In this document: piece after piece, positions 41,597 to 52,408 of the stretch
How the letters are laid out: each line of letters opens with the position of its first letter
Numbering within the stretch: position 1 is the stretch's first letter
DNA from: Vicia villosa
Taxonomy: Eukaryota; Streptophyta; Magnoliopsida; Fabales; Fabaceae
Assembly: GCF_029867415.1 (NCBI RefSeq)
Contig: NW_026705443.1
Location: 186,001 to 250,000, forward strand
Direction of reading: 5' to 3'
Length of the DNA stretch: 64,000 nt
Translations under genes and position numbers: made by a program
Notes under the pieces: generated by a model
Seen by the model: only the letters and a program-made list of their open reading frames with translations
What the model was told of the DNA's origin: nothing
The model's database searches: none

Positions 41597-44500
41597 TGTC
41601 ATCCTCGGTTTTTGTGGGACGCGAACTGACTCTTCTTTTGTTTTTGAGTTGTGAAAATCAGAGAGTCGCCACCGACTTTTATTTTATCCAATTAAGGAAA
41701 GGTTTATAAAAGAAACAGAAAAAGACCTTAAAGAGATTTTGGGTTCGGGGTAGGTTATTAAAAGGGAAGGTGTTAGCACCCTTTGTATCCATGGTTGTCC
41801 ATGGGCTCTTAATTGCTTAGCTCACTTGTTTGAATCGTTTTCTTGCTTTGAAATGCTTGTATATGGTTTTAAATATTTTGTAAAGAATTAAATTTGTAAT
41901 GATCCTTGTGCAGATGTATACAAAGTATTTATCTTTCGAAAGATGTTTTGATGTTTAAGAAAAGATTTTTAACTTCGTAATGATCCCTGTTTGGATATAT
42001 ACAAAGTGTAGTCTTTTGAAAGTTTGTTTTGAAAAGCAATGATGTGTGATAGCTTTTTGTTGTTTTTGATTGAGCAAGCAATTAGGAGGTATACCCTAAG
42101 TTTATAAGGTTTTTTTCCATTTCTTTAGAAAGTTTTCTTTGACTGGATACAGAAGAAAAACTTGAATTTTTGCATTTTTGAAATAGCAGAATTGATTTTG
42201 AAAAGAGTAATAGAGGGATTATCCTAAGAGGTGCAAGTGTGATTCTGTTTTGTTTTCAGATATGTTATCTTTGAGATTATTGATCTAGCGCTTCAATTAT
42301 TATTCTTGTCATACACGCATTTTTATATGTACAGAAATTAAAGCGCGGGAATGTAAAATGCAGAAAGTAAATCTACGCTATTACATCGATTGTGCGAGAA
42401 ATGTAAACTACGCTATTTACATGAATTTGACAACCTATACACTTATCTATGAATTTAAATTGCAATAAGATAAAGGGAGAATATTTTTGGATTTTTGGAT
42501 GGTTGATTTTAATTAAAATTAAGGTATAATTAATTTAATTAAAAGGTCAAAAATTTAAAAATAAAATTTAAACCTAAAAAATTAAGTCCAAAATATGTCC
42601 AAGTTGTTTGTTAATTAATTTTAAAATAAAATTAATTTTTTTGTGATTTTTGAAATTGTTTTGGAATTATTAAGTTAATTAACATATAATTATACAAATA
42701 ATTATACACATAAATTAAACTTAAAGAGAAAAATATTCTAAATATGTACAAAATTAGTTTATAATATATAAACTTAATTTAATAAAAAGAAAATATTTTT
42801 TTTTTATTTTTTTGATAGGTTAGAAATAATAAAAAGGGAAATATATGAATATATATTGATTAATTAAACAAAATATTTTAATTATTAATAAAAATATTTT
42901 TGTGTCACAAATTAATACAATATTTTATCACCCTAAAAATATTTTTTGCATATTTTTTGATTTTTTAAACTATTTTTAAATAATTTTGCAAAGAAAATTA
43001 AATAAAATGAAAAATATAAACATTTGATCAGGTGTGGTTGGCTGGTGTGTCCATAGCATGGTCAAGCGAAGCGTATGCGTTGGATGAAACAATCAGATGC
43101 ATCTAATGGTGACCAGAGCGAGGGAGTATGCCACGTACAGGACCTGCAAAGCACTGAATCAAAGATTATTTTAAAAAATAAACGTGCGCACCCTCTAGCC
43201 AATAGGAGGGAGCCACGTCTCGTCTTCTTCATCCGATGGGCTTTTTACACCGCTCATTTACAGGGTGCTGTAAAAGACCTATATCTACTACACCTGTGCA
43301 ATACGAATAGGGGTTAGACATAAAATAAATTTGGCGCGAGATCATGGTTTTGTTGCAAATGTTTCACTGATCATAACCATGGCCTTAGTTTGGTCTAATT
43401 TTGCCTCTAACGAAAATCCCCAAAATAGAGCTCAAGAACCCTAAAATGATAACTTCGTGAATATGTGACCAAACCCTAATTAACTATCCAGAAACGATCA
43501 GAACAACAAACCAAACTCAAATATATGTTTACATCGTGTTAAATATGCATGTATAATGGAATTCGTGTTACTTTTTGTTTGAACAAACCGTGAACTATAG
43601 AGCTTGGTTTAGTGAGTTTCAAGGCTTGAAATTGATTTAGATAGCTTCAGGGATGTTTGAGGATCGTGTTTGAGTGTTTAGTTTGGATTGAAATTAGCTT
43701 AAACTTAGAATTCGAAATTTAAATTTCTTTGAAAATTTCAAGTTGATACAAGTATGTTTCTGGTTCAGAATTCATGTGTGTGTGTTTCTGAAGTGTTCTA
43801 AGCCATTTTATAGGCAAATTGAGTGCTGCAAACTTAAGCTAACAAGCTTTGAGTGTCTTTGAACTTTTGAATTTTTTAATAATAAAAGCTTTGAATTTCT
43901 TGGCCATGGCTTTAATTTTCTTCACCCCTCTTGCCATAGGTCTTCTGTACCTCTATGGTGCAGAACTTGGATCAAACTTGGTGACTCAAGCTAAGGACAA
44001 AAACCTTGAATCATTATCTTGAACCATTTCTTTTTTAATTTAACTTTAAATGAAATAAAATTAAATTAAAAAAGAAATAAAAATGTCATGGGCCTAATGT
44101 TGGTCGTGGGAGCCCTTTAACATCATTAGAAACATGTTTGGATCATAAATGCTTGGCCTCTTTTGAAAAAAAAACAATTTTGATCAATGCTAGTTTCATG
44201 CATTTTCCCAAAAAATAGCCAACTTCAACAAGGCATAACTCCTTCAATTTTGATCATATGAAGGAGTTCTTGTACTTTTTAGAAACCTCAAGATGTCCTC
44301 TACAAGCTACTTTGGAAGCTTTTTTGCATTTGGAGAAGTTATCTTGATGTTATGGGCTTTGACAAAAAACCACTTTTGGTTGACTTTGAAAATGACCTGT
44401 AATGTCTTGGCTCATATTTTCCAAATGGTAAACCCAATGATCATGGGACCAATCACATTTGAAAGATAATTAAATTTCCTTCAAAATGAGCTTTGGTTGG

Positions 44501-46260
44501 AATTTTGCTGATGAACGAGGAGAGAGTTATGGCCGGTCAAAGTTCAGTTGACTTTTTAGGATAAAACCCTAATTTTGAAACTTGGAGTTTTGTCGATTCC
44601 TGAACTTTTCTTGATGAATTATGATCAACCATTGATCAAATGATGAATATTTTGACAAAATATGGATGTTGACAAAAAAATTGCATTTTTGACTGTCTGT
44701 TGACTTTTCGGTCAAACTGGTCGTGTATTGACTATTTGAGCCGTTGACTGTGCGTCCGAGCGAATCGAAGTTTGAAAATTTGTCTGGTGGTACTTTGAGA
44801 CATATGGAGATCCATGAAATCCATTTGAGGTCTCACAAACTCGTTCTCCTGAAGAAAAAAAACAAAAACCCTAGTTAGGGACTGTTTGTGTAGGAGACAG
44901 TTAAGCGTACCTGATTTTTGTGCAGTGTTGGGTCTTTGCTGATCTTGTGATTATCAGAAGACTTCTAGAAGAAAAATCTTGGAATTTTGAAATGTGAAAG
45001 ATTGATTTGACTGATGATACAAAACACGGAGAATCGTGATGTCATCGGGTTTGACTGTTAACTGGCTGTTCGGGTATTAACATAGCAGTTAAAGGGAAAA
45101 CTTAACTGTTAAAGTTAATTTTTTTCTTTTTGTTTTTGTTGTGTTAATGGTGAAATATTATTTACATGATTTGTTAGAAAAACACAAACATAATAAATAA
45201 TTAAAATATATCGTACGCGAACGAAATTACCGACAATAAAATTGAAAAGGATTTAATGCACAGAAATAAATATTTAACTAGCAATAAACACACATATTAT
45301 TATCTCGATAATTAAACGACGGTATAACAGATAGTATAACATTTAATACTGACAGTACAAATATTACAAAAAAACGTAACGAACAGTACGACAGATATAA
45401 TGAACAGTACATTCTTTGAAAGCGAAAGATACGACAAACTTTAAATATGACGATTAAAGACCCATGCTATAAAGAACAGAAAATAGATTCACGGAAGTGT
45501 AAGCATCCCAGGTCCGCATTTTTCAGGACTATGCAGACAGAAAAAAGACATGATCACCGTAAAAACAGTGATGACCATAAGAAAAAACGTTTCTTTTGCC
45601 ATTTTTTGCCGGGGAAGAAGAGGAAATAATCATGAGATAGTATGATAGAAATTTGGGGGATGAGTGAAATTTGATGTGAGATTTTATGGAAAAAATGAGG
45701 GGTATTTATAGAGTGAAAAGAAGGATGGAGACGTTGGGGAATGAAGTGGTACCGTACAAAAAAAAAAGAGTTTGAATGATAGTAGGTTTTGAAAAAATAT
45801 ATGGTAGGGTTTGAAAAGAAAGATGTATAGAATAAAGTTAGGATTTGATTTGAAAGAAAGAGACTTGAAAAGAAAGGAAGAGATTTGAAAATAATATAGT
45901 ACAATAATTAGTGGGCAACAAAAAACTAATAATAATTTAATTGTTACCAGTACAGTCTGAATCCCCGGACTCTGCGCCTGCAAAATTATATTTTGTACCA
46001 ATTGCGTCAGTACTATTTATCTGAAAATAAATCTCAAATAAATAGTGTATGAAGTGATAAATAGTATTTGGTGTCTGTGCAAGAATAAATTCAACAGCGA
46101 ACCAAAATACCGTATAAAAAATATTCTAAAAAACTGAGTTTTCATAAAATCAGGATATTTATGAAATAAAATCCAAGATTATATAAAACTCTCAATATTT
46201 AGACAGAAGTCTGTTGCCTTCTCTTTGAGAAAAGATGCGGGTAAATTTTGGTGTATAACA
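41597..46260 (-). repeat. Ogre-D 5' LTR
   Basis: On the minus strand it starts TGTTATACACC at 46260 and ends GATGACA at 41597, 4664 bp, the longest LTR here. Parts align with the other Ogre LTRs (the U5 GGTGGCGACTCT block near 41670-41680; the ATGTTGACAAAAA region near 44660). A GC-richer island lies at about 43030-43330 and a TATA box TATAAATA at 45703-45711. Its U3 is about 0.5 kb up to the TATA box and unlike that of Ogre-A or Ogre-C, so it belongs to a different subfamily. No gene is supported. Confidence 0.85.
45703..45711 (-). promoter_or_regulatory. Ogre-D LTR TATA box
   Basis: The minus strand reads CTCTATAAATACCCCTC, a strong plant TATA box about 550 bases after the LTR start. Transcription of Ogre-D would start just downstream. 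Confidence 0.65.
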
Positions 46261-46783
46261 CATGCACATCTACGAACTGATCAGGATTAGGAAATATCAC
46301 TAAACCATAGATGAGTAAAGCTAGTATGTCTTCAAAGACTTGACAACGCATGGTCTTCAAAAACATGCGAGCTTTTCCGAATAAGAACTTAGCGAGGAAT
46401 TCTTTGACTCCACTTCTAGTTTCCCAATGACCTTCGATATCAGACTTCTTGAGATGCAAGGCAGAAGCAATAACTTCCAATTTTGGAATTTCTTCCAAAC
46501 CAGTGAACGGGATCTGATCTCGGATAGGGAGTCCATGTATGTCAGAAAACTCCTCCATAGTAGGTACCAACTGATAATCTGGAAAAGTGAAACAATGATG
46601 TTCGGAGTCGAAGAATTGAAATAGTACGCTCATCACCTCTTCTTCAAAACCTGATGTGACCAAACTAGGCAAGAGACTATGTCTCTCAGTGAAGCGGGAA
46701 CCTTCAGGAATCTCTAATACCACCTCTTTCATCTCAGAAGGTATCTTTACAAAGTTAACTCGGATAGTGTTTCTAGTCTCCAT
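46261..46783 (-). pseudogene. Ogre-C ORF1, 5' third, cut by Ogre-D insertion
   Basis: The ATG at 46783 (METRNTIRVNFV) follows TTTTGTAG|GTC. The reading matches the Ogre-D ORF1: PSEMKEVVLEIP, FFDSEHHCFTFPDYQLVPT, HLKKSDIEGHWETRSGVK, LALLIYGLVIFPNPDQF, then VDVHV at 46261, where the Ogre-D LTR begins. The apparent continuation to 46199 is LTR sequence. The rest of the gene is not found in the window, which supports a deletion between Ogre-D and Ogre-C. Confidence 0.9.
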
Positions 46784-47250
46784 GACCTACAAAACAGAAC
46801 AAAGATGAATTCTTCGGTCCTCGAATGGTTAGTGGAATATCATGATGTTATGTGGCTTAGGATGTCATGAAGTCAAGTAGATAATAAACACAAACAATTC
46901 ACACAATTTTGCCTTATGGTTAGGCTTGCACGTGGTCCAGAGGTACGTACCCCCCCCTGAAGTTTAGTTGGTTCAAACCTGTCCTATATAAACATCAGGT
47001 TCTATGGAGCTCGTATCATTGACCTTTCTCGAAGGCGCTTATCTCAGTTCGGCAATCGAATCGCCAACCAAAAAGGTCCTGAAAGTCCAGTCCATATGAG
47101 TGAAGCTTCGAGTATCAACCAAATTCAGTCGGAACCAAAGCCAGCCATCTCGCTACTTTCTAATAGGCCAAAGTCAAGTTCGACTAAGGTTCTAAGGGCG
47201 AATTAGTGCTTAATGACACCACGCGGCAGCCAAGCGTTTCCTCAGGTCGG
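46784..47250 (-). other. Ogre-C leader, ORF1-proximal part
   Basis: Leader sequence collinear with the Ogre-A and Ogre-D leaders. It is interrupted at 47250 by the Athila-like element and continues at 53796-54050. The GTCGG at 47246-47250 is the target duplication. No gene. Confidence 0.75.
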
Positions 47251-48637
47251 TGATGTTGTAGAAAGTACTAGTCAAATGTAAGTATTTTGTATTATCGTAT
47301 CCACAGGGATTGGAGCGATATCAAAACCGTTCAACAATTTCTATAGTTCTAAGCATAAATTTCAAGTTTATGTGGTTGAAAGTTACGGAAAGTAAAAATG
47401 CATAAATAACGAAAGATAAGTTTCAGAGGAAAAGACTTGTTGGGAATTGGTTTTCATCCACAAATTCAATATGTAAATCTTAGATCAGTTATACATAATG
47501 TATGCTTGTTTCAATATCATCACGTATTGCTCACAACAAAGTTCATGTCTAAACGTTTGTTGAGATTTCTAACTTATGGTTTAATCGACGATTTCTCAGC
47601 CTATTAAACGATACGGTAGCATTAAGTTTCAATACTTGAAGTGAATATTAAACCTAAATCTATGTCTAGCATTTAGAGTTTAATAGTTGTTATCTTGGAT
47701 CGAGAGTAGAATCGTATTTGTCAATATCAAGTCAATCCATGAAATAAACGGTAAAACGAAGATAACAACGATAATGATTCAAACATATATTATATATAAC
47801 GCCATGATTAAAGAAAATACATACTGTTTCGGTGAACTACGACCAATCCCAACAAGAGAGGGATTTAGCTACTCATGGTAGTTTGAAGAACAATGGAAGA
47901 TTTGAGTTGGAATGACATCAATGATGATTTCCCGACTCTCGATGTATCTCCAGCTCCTTCTCCCTAAAAACCTCTATTCCTACTTCTATTATATCAGTAT
48001 TACAAGATAAAAAGTGAATGTCCCTTTCTGAACTGATTTATGCTCCTTTTATAGCTGTTCTAGCCGCCTGAGTTCGCTACGCGAACAGAAGTTCGTTGCA
48101 GCGAATGCCTTGCTTCATTGTTAAGTCTTTGTTCTGACCGCCAGAGTTTGCTACGCAAATGATATTTCGCTGCAGCGAATGTTTTCTTCAGCTTTAAGGA
48201 ATTCAAATCTTCTAGAAACCGCCAAAGTTCGCTACAGCGAAATATGGTTCGCTGCAGCGAATGTACTTCGCTTCTGCTCGGTGCTAGCAAAACTGGAAAG
48301 TTTGCTTCTGACTTCGTTCGCTACAGCGAAATATGGTTCGCTGCAGCGAATCGGGCCTTCGCTACCATTCGCTGCAGCGAATGACCTGTTTTCTGGACTT
48401 TTGCCTTTAAGTGCCTGGAGTTCGCTACAGCGAAATATAGTTCGCTGCAGCGAAAGTCCTGTTTCCTGGTTTTTTGCTTTAATATTATAACCTGCACAAA
48501 TGCAAACTAAACCAAGTAATTTTGCACAATGATACTTTATTCAATAGTTGAGGGTTTTTATGTGAGAAGTATGTTAAATAAGTAAGATAAGTGCTATGTT
48601 ATAATAAGTTATTTTAGCATGAATAAAACACTTATCA
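47251..48637 (-). repeat. Athila-like 3' LTR
   Basis: 1387 bp. A TATA box CTATAAAAGG (minus strand, 48054-48045) lies just downstream of a cluster of TTCGCTGCAGCGAA dyads (about 48065-48465). ORFs across the cluster on both strands are by-products of the dyads, not genes. Confidence 0.95.
48065..48465. repeat. cluster of TTCGCTGCAGCGAA-type dyads (3' LTR copy)
   Basis: Perfect 14-bp palindromes TTCGCTGCAGCGAA alternate with near-copies TTCGCTACAGCGAA and TTCGCTACGCGAA, about a dozen in 400 bp. The composite word GTTCGCTACAGCGAAATAT repeats three times. A further perfect copy is at 50070-50083 in the element interior. Confidence 0.92.
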
Positions 48638-50277
48638 AACTCTCCCCAACTTGAATCTTTGCTTGTCCTCAGTCAAAGTAAAAACAAAAGCAAGAGTTTC
48701 TATACCACCTTTCACATGATCAACCAAATATTGCAATGAAGTAATCAAGGCGCATGGTATCTTGAAATTACACATCCAAAAGTTGAAGCATTTCTACCTT
48801 CTTTAGCATTTAGACATATTCATGAAACAAGTCTTCCACATAAATTTCATGTCAAGCAATCCAAAGCAATGAACATGTTAATCATGAATCACACCTACCA
48901 CACTTTTTGTATAAGTGAAAATGATGAGGTATGTTGATCTCTCATATGACAAATTTGCTAACATCTAGATCAATTCATACTTTCATCCAAGCAAGATATG
49001 TAGATAAGCAAGAACATAGATCACTAAGGTCTTTCATGGTTGTAATGTGGCCAAGGTACCAAGGAAGTGTCATTTCTATGGATAATGGAAACAAAAAGGT
49101 TGTTGATTTTTCTTTTTTAGAAGAGCATTCAAAGATCTGACTCTTTTATCCAATACTTCTTATTTCTTCCTTTTGAAAACATTCTTACTTATTATATCTT
49201 TTTCTTTTTCTTTTCTCATTTTCTAATTTTTTCTTTTGATTCTCAAATCTTTTTCTTTTCTTTTGAAGAAATTCTTTTTCTCTTTTCTCCCCAACTTGAA
49301 CAATACCTTACTTGCTTTGAATGCTCATTGAGATTTTTCAAAAGATATCATGGTTTCAAGGTTATATTCAAGGAAAAATAGAATCTATCATATGTGAACT
49401 TTTTATGATTTTCAAAGATATAGAACAATTTCCACTAAGTGGTTTACTTAATGTATTGTTCAGTTCATTCACGATAGATTCATTGTCATAGGGCTCAAAA
49501 GGGGTTGCAAAAGATCACTCACTCACAAGGGACAATGAGGCTATATTTGGTTTAGTGGTTATGCTCAATTTCAAAGAATTGCCTTGATCCCTTCTATGTT
49601 TTTGCGATTACCAACATAAATGCAAGATTTAAGCATGAATCAAACGAGTTAAAACAAGAATTTGTAAGTCTCCTTAGCATATAGTGAACAATGGAAGGTT
49701 ACCTCACTTTCTTGTTTGAGAACTAAGTGATTCATATGAAAACATATCATGGCATAGGATTGAATGAACTAGTTTTATGCAGCCTACTCATGTCATGCAT
49801 ATGTTAAATTCTAAGAAAGTAGTAAACACATACCTTGGATAGTGCAATTCTTTCAAGTCATGCCCTTATCATTGTGCCTTTGGTTTATGTGAAGTTGGTC
49901 TTCCACTCCATGCTTATTCTTTCATCTCATTTGTTTAGAGGACACATGTTCAAGCATAATTATCATGGATTGGTCATAAGACACGTTCCTAATTACTAGA
50001 TTAAAACACACAAAATTTCAAAGATGAAGAAGATGGCATGATTGGCAAATTTTTGCTGATTCTGTTGTGTTCGCTGCAGCGAACCAGGGCTTCGCGTAGC
50101 GAACTCTGCAAAATTTGGTTTTATGCAGAAACTCATTTATGTCGAGCCATGTCATGCTATCTTTTTCTTACTAATTCAACTAATGATGCAGAAAGATAAT
50201 AAAGAAGTAAAAGGTTGGGTTACCTCCCAACAAGTGCTTGTTTAACGTCATTAGCTCGATGCCTGTTTTGAATAAAC
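48638..50277 (-). other. Athila-like element, 3' non-coding interior
   Basis: About 1.6 kb between the protease stop and the 3' LTR, with no retroelement motif. It starts in sense with the CTTGTTGGGAGGTAACCCAA signature and ends with a PPT (TTGGGGAGAGTTT). It includes pyrimidine-rich TTTTC runs (49195-49290, plus strand) and one isolated TTCGCTGCAGCGAA dyad (50070-50083). No gene is supported. Confidence 0.75.
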
Positions 50278-50850
50278 TTACGGTGGTTTGTATGAATTCA
50301 TCAAAACATCCTTGCCACCATTATTTGGCCCTTTTTTTTTCTTATCCATTCCTTTCAATGCTTCCAGGCCTACTTCATCAGGAGCTTTATCTTTGGAATC
50401 CTCTTTGTGTTGAAACAATGTGAAATTGATTTCTTCATCTTTGTGCCTTATTTTCATTTTCCCTTCATCCACGTCAATCATCATTCGGGATGCTTTTATG
50501 AAGGGACATCCTAAGATTGGAGGACTATCTTCATCATTGTTCATGCTTATTACCACAAAGTCAGTTGAAAATCGAAAACCATCCACTTTGACCATTACAT
50601 CTTTCATTACGCCAATTGGTTCTGTGGTTGATTTGTCAGCAAGTTGCAACTTCATTGTTGTTGGGTTCAAGTGAAGATCTTCAATATTTCTCACGACGGA
50701 TAATGGAAGAAGATTGACGCTTGATCCAAGATCAACCAAAGCACTATCAAAATAGATATTTCCAATGTTAACCGGTAAAGTAACTTTTCCAGGATCCGCA
50801 TTGTTTTCTTCCTCCTCCTTACGTTTTCCTTTTTCTTGATTTTTCTCCAC
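50278..50850 (-). CDS. pro: Athila-like aspartic protease
   Basis: Retropepsin-like domain of the Athila type. Central blocks: KVTLPVNIGNIYFDSALVD, with the active-site phrase ALVDLGSSVNLLP (Asp-Leu-Gly in place of Asp-Thr/Ser-Gly), then STDFVVISM and the second fold element PPILGCPFIKASRMMIDV. The N-terminal 25 residues are Lys/Glu-rich linker. It is the same ancestral ORF as gag (the frame is open upstream to about 51050) but is separated by a one-base shift. The ORF ends at 50278 instead of continuing into RT. Known Athila elements keep a gag-pro-pol polyprotein, so the loss of everything after the protease is the notable point. Confidence 0.88.
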   Translation of the reverse strand: MEKNQEKGKRKEEEENNADPGKVTLPVNIGNIYFDSALVDLGSSVNLLPLSVVRNIEDLHLNPTTMKLQLADKSTTEPIGVMKDVMVKVDGFRFSTDFVVISMNNDEDSPPILGCPFIKASRMMIDVDEGKMKIRHKDEEINFTLFQHKEDSKDKAPDEVGLEALKGMDKKKKGPNNGGKDVLMNSYKPP

Positions 50851-50978
50851 AACTATACCTTTTGAATTCTCCCCAACTTTGTCTTGAACAATGTCACTAC
50901 CTTTTGTCGTGATTGCATTACAAGTTTCTTTGGGATTAACTTGAGTTGTGGCAGAAAACGTACCTCTTTGTTGTTCAC

Positions 50979-52256
50979 TTAGTTGCTTCGCAATTTGCCC
51001 AACTTGCGTTTCAAGATTTCTAATTGACGCATCAGTGTTTTCTGGTTTGCCATGGACAATTGCATGAATTGATTCAAGGTATCCTCGATCTTGGAAAGCT
51101 TATCTGGCTGCGTGTAACTTTGGTACTGATTTGGTCGGTTTTGGCCATAGCTTGCGTTGTTGTTGTGTGGATAACCTTGATTGTACGGAACTTGCCTTTG
51201 TTGTTGATTTCCCATATATTTTACCTCTTCGTTGATCGGGGGACAGAAACCAGTTGGATGATCACCCGTACAAAGTTCACAAAAAGCTACTTGTTGTGAT
51301 GCGTTTGACGAACCGTGCACATCTTTGAGTTGTTGAGGAAGCTTGGATAGCTGTTTTGTCAATTCCTCTACGGTTTGAGTTAGCAATTTGTTTTGTGCTA
51401 GGATTGCAACATTTGTACCCAATTCCATAACTCCAGGCTTCTTTTGGATGGTACCTCGATTGTGTTGAACTTGGTGATCTGTGAGAGCCATCCTATCAAT
51501 GATTGAAATTGCTTCTGCTGCACTTTTTGCTATCAAGGAACCTCCAGCTGTTGCGTCAAGTAAAAGCTTCGGTTGAGGTAATAATCCATTACGGAAAATG
51601 TGGATTTGTGACATGTCGTCGAAACCGTGGTTTGGACACTTCCGTAGCATGGATTTATAGCGTTCCCAGGCTTCACACAAAGTTTCATTTGAAAATTGGG
51701 TGAATGTGGCGATAGCTGTCTTTGCATCCATGAATCGGTTGTGAGAAAAGAATCTACTGAGAAAGTTTCTCTCTAACACATTCCAATTGGTCATGGTTTC
51801 TGTTGATTGATCGAGGTACCAATCCTTTGCTTTTCCGATCAAAGAGTGTGGAAATAACCTCATGAATACAGCTTCCTCTTCAGCCTCTGGTGCACCTAAT
51901 GTACCAGCTATTTCGTAGAATCGGGTGAGGTGAGTGTATGGATCTTCATGATCCAAAACTGCAAAAGGATTAGCATAAATAATTTGCAGCAGTCCTGTTT
52001 TCATCTCAGCTCGTCTTGCGGCTGGATTGTTGGTGAGATGGGCGAACCGCCTTGGGCTACTTTCACAAGGACCATTAACAACTTCAGCCATTGTTTCTTT
52101 TGATGAATTTGATGAGGAAGTTGATGTAGATGCTCCTTTCTTTTTCTGTTTGGATTTTTGTTTCTTCATTTGCCTTTTGTTCTTTCGGATTGTTCTTTCG
52201 ATCTCGGGATCAAAAAGAAGTTGCTCCTTTGAACTTTTGCCTCGAAGCATAAACAT
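50979..52256 (-). CDS. gag: Athila-like Gag
   Basis: 425 codons from the ATG at 52256 (MFMLRGKSSKEQ). The N-terminus has a long Lys/Gln-rich stretch and a Ser-rich linker, then the Athila Gag core: NPAARRAEMKTGLLQIIYAN, DPYTHLTRFYEIAGTLG, the retrotransposon Gag domain around PHSLIGKAKDWYLDQ and NFLSRFF (about residues 130-230), and a zinc knuckle CELCTGDHPTGFC near residue 330 (C-X2-C-X3-H-X4-C). The last 20 or so codons are out of frame: one base near 51050 separates Gag from the continuing linker and protease. Whether this is a mutation of this copy or a family feature cannot be told here. Confidence 0.9.
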   Translation of the reverse strand: MFMLRGKSSKEQLLFDPEIERTIRKNKRQMKKQKSKQKKKGASTSTSSSNSSKETMAEVVNGPCESSPRRFAHLTNNPAARRAEMKTGLLQIIYANPFAVLDHEDPYTHLTRFYEIAGTLGAPEAEEEAVFMRLFPHSLIGKAKDWYLDQSTETMTNWNVLERNFLSRFFSHNRFMDAKTAIATFTQFSNETLCEAWERYKSMLRKCPNHGFDDMSQIHIFRNGLLPQPKLLLDATAGGSLIAKSAAEAISIIDRMALTDHQVQHNRGTIQKKPGVMELGTNVAILAQNKLLTQTVEELTKQLSKLPQQLKDVHGSSNASQQVAFCELCTGDHPTGFCPPINEEVKYMGNQQQRQVPYNQGYPHNNNASYGQNRPNQYQSYTQPDKLSKIEDTLNQFMQLSMANQKTLMRQLEILKRKLGKLRSN

Positions 52257-52387
52257 AAATTTTTCTACCTATCCAAACACTTGAGCAAACGTTGCAACAA
52301 ACAGAAAAATATATACAATATATAAACAAATGCACAAAGCTTAAAAGTATAGAAACGATTGCGATGTTTTAATATCTTAAACGCCAA

Positions 52388-52405
52388 TCCCCGGCAACGG
52401 CGCCA
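52388..52405 (-). other. Athila-like primer-binding site (tRNA-Asp type)
   Basis: On the minus strand TGGCGCCGTTGCCGGGGA, three bases from the LTR end, the usual PBS of Athila-lineage elements. It fixes orientation and LTR boundary. Confidence 0.9.
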
Positions 52406-52408
52406 ATT

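Larger units (their letters stand above)
11288..46260 (-). mobile_element. second Ogre element (Ogre-D), lacking its 3' LTR and split by Ogre-A
   Basis: In minus-strand order: 5' LTR (46260-41597), PBS, leader, intact ORF1, broken gag-pro, pol split by Ogre-A, and a 3' UTR to the 45-bp repeats. It is inserted in the Ogre-C ORF1; the LTR start TGTTATACACC is at 46260 and CATGC follows. No second copy of this 4.66-kb LTR type is in the window, and the next LTR downstream is of the Ogre-C type. A deletion that fused Ogre-D to Ogre-C is the simplest explanation. The 15513-34251 stretch inside these limits belongs to Ogre-A and its target duplication. Confidence 0.75.

Noticed and set aside
45554..46001. 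Phe/Ser-rich ORFs of 105-116 codons in the Ogre-D LTR
   Set aside because: Low-complexity translation of AT/pyrimidine-rich U3/R sequence with no recognisable domain; they overlap each other in different frames.
48060..48490. ORFs on both strands across the dyad cluster (76 and 103 codons), also at 53158-53648
   Set aside because: They arise because the TTCGCTGCAGCGAA words are self-complementary and lack stops; the proteins (AAAKYH, SLQR repeats) have no domain and appear in both LTRs.
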